Below, in pieces: positions 7,194 through 7,399 of a stretch of 7,399 nt of DNA; position 1 is the first letter of the stretch, and each line of letters opens with the position of its first letter. The notes under the pieces are model-generated. The model saw only the letters and a list, made by a program, of their open reading frames with translations. It was not told where the DNA came from and made no database searches. This DNA is from Prevotellaceae bacterium (GTDB lineage: Bacteria > Bacteroidota > Bacteroidia > Bacteroidales > UBA932): assembly GCA_031278495.1 (NCBI GenBank), contig JAITKG010000123.1, forward strand, positions 1 to 7,399, given 5' to 3'. Position numbers and translations under genes: made by a program.

Positions 7194-7371
7194 TTTTATG
7201 CTCGTTGAAATATAATCTAAAGCGTTAGTTTTACTTCCTGTTCTTGAATTTAGCCATTTTAGAACTCCCGGGAATAAAGTAGCGCTCACGAGTACTCGTG
7301 AGCTTTATTTATTTGGGAGTCAGGTCGGCTAAAACCTCAAGAACAGATAAAAAAAGTTCACGATTTTTTTG
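7194..7371 (+). ncRNA. Hypothetical structured RNA of about 180 nt, built on the long hairpin
   Basis: This is a hypothesis and not a recognised RNA family. The bounds run from the start site predicted from TACCTTTG (7180-7187) to the end of the seven-T run (7364-7370). Inside, TCGTTGAA (7202-7209) can pair with TTCACGA (7357-7363) with one bulged base, closing a large asymmetric internal loop (28 bases left, 10 right) around the 109-base hairpin. A rod-like RNA of this length with a central open loop recalls 6S RNA, for which a Bacteroidetes form (6S-Flavo) is known. I did not identify its consensus bases. A 5' leader of a downstream gene or a mobile-element hairpin would look similar. Confidence 0.3.
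7238..7346. repeat. 109-base interrupted inverted repeat around a perfect 20-base palindrome
   Basis: Five paired segments are nested in register: CTGTTCTTGA (7238-7247) with TCAAGAACAG (7337-7346); TTTAGCC (7249-7255) with GGCTAAA (7327-7333); ACTCCC (7264-7269) with GGGAGT (7315-7320); AATAAA (7273-7278) with TTTATT (7304-7309); and the central palindrome GCTCACGAGTACTCGTGAGC (7284-7303). This gives 39 base pairs in total, with small unequal internal loops (1/3, 8/6, 3/5 bases and a left bulge of 5). As RNA the tip would be an 8-bp stem with a GUAC loop. Loss of symmetry in the interior loops while the stems stay perfect is what selection on an RNA fold, or decay of a palindromic mobile element, could produce. 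It is not a classical terminator, since the nearest T-run begins 18 bases past the right arm. Confidence 0.85.
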
Positions 7372-7399
7372 TTTGTATTTCCGGGAGCGCATTTAAAAA

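Larger units (their letters stand above)
6940..7399. other. 460-base region without a convincing protein gene
   Basis: From left to right this stretch holds an AT-rich purC leader, two kinds of degenerate repeat (6966-6993 and 6995-7030), a perfect CCGGCGCCGG palindrome (7046-7055), a short direct repeat TTAGTTCT (7061-7068 and 7075-7082), a possible minus-strand promoter (7095-7102), a plus-strand promoter-like octamer (7180-7187) and a long interrupted inverted repeat (7238-7346). The only open frames inside it are 24 and 27 codons long on the minus strand; neither resembles a known protein. The next gene to the right lies outside the window, so it is unclear whether this is a divergent or a same-strand spacer. 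Confidence 0.7.

Noticed and set aside
7238..7346. Invertible promoter flanked by inverted repeats
   Set aside because: Pairing continues inward through nested stems to a central palindrome, so the region is a hairpin and not a unique segment between two recombination sites; no invertase gene is present.
7238..7370. Long hairpin as an intrinsic terminator
   Set aside because: The T-run starts 18 bases beyond the right arm instead of directly after it, an A-run intervenes, and no T-run follows the left arm on the other strand.

Overview
The window looks like a piece of a Bacteroidota (probably Bacteroidales) chromosome of moderate GC. Three things point there. The protein sequences have the family character of that phylum: the RlmH version, a LysM protein fused to a periplasmic-binding-protein fold, and a very large multi-spanning histidine kinase. 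None of the genes has a recognisable Shine-Dalgarno sequence and the leaders are AT-rich. The upstream spacers hold TAnnTTTG octamers, which match the -7 element of the Bacteroidetes primary sigma factor. The genus cannot be named from the sequence alone.

All four protein genes lie on the minus strand and are read from right to left: purC (6939 to 5986), a LysM/PBP1-like cell-envelope protein (5963 to 4056), rlmH (4059 to 3586) and a 1146-residue sensor histidine kinase (3460 to 20). The first three are packed tightly, with a 22-base gap and then a 4-base ATGA stop/start overlap, and are probably one transcription unit. It combines purine synthesis, an exported peptidoglycan-binding protein and a ribosome methyltransferase, so it reads as a housekeeping operon without a single shared pathway. 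The kinase is set off by a 125-base spacer and may have its own promoter. No response regulator lies in the window.

The right-hand 460 bases (6940-7399) carry no convincing protein gene. The part next to purC holds degenerate intergenic repeats (6966-7030) and a possible purC promoter. One of these repeats, a CACAAAG-rich block, has a second copy in the spacer upstream of the kinase (3529-3566). The far part holds the most striking structure here: a 109-base interrupted inverted repeat (7238-7346) with five nested paired segments around a perfect 20-base palindrome. It has a TAnnTTTG promoter-like octamer upstream on the plus strand and a T-run downstream. That layout could encode a structured RNA of roughly 180 nt, perhaps 6S-like. 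A miniature mobile element or a structured leader of a gene beyond the window edge are the main alternatives.
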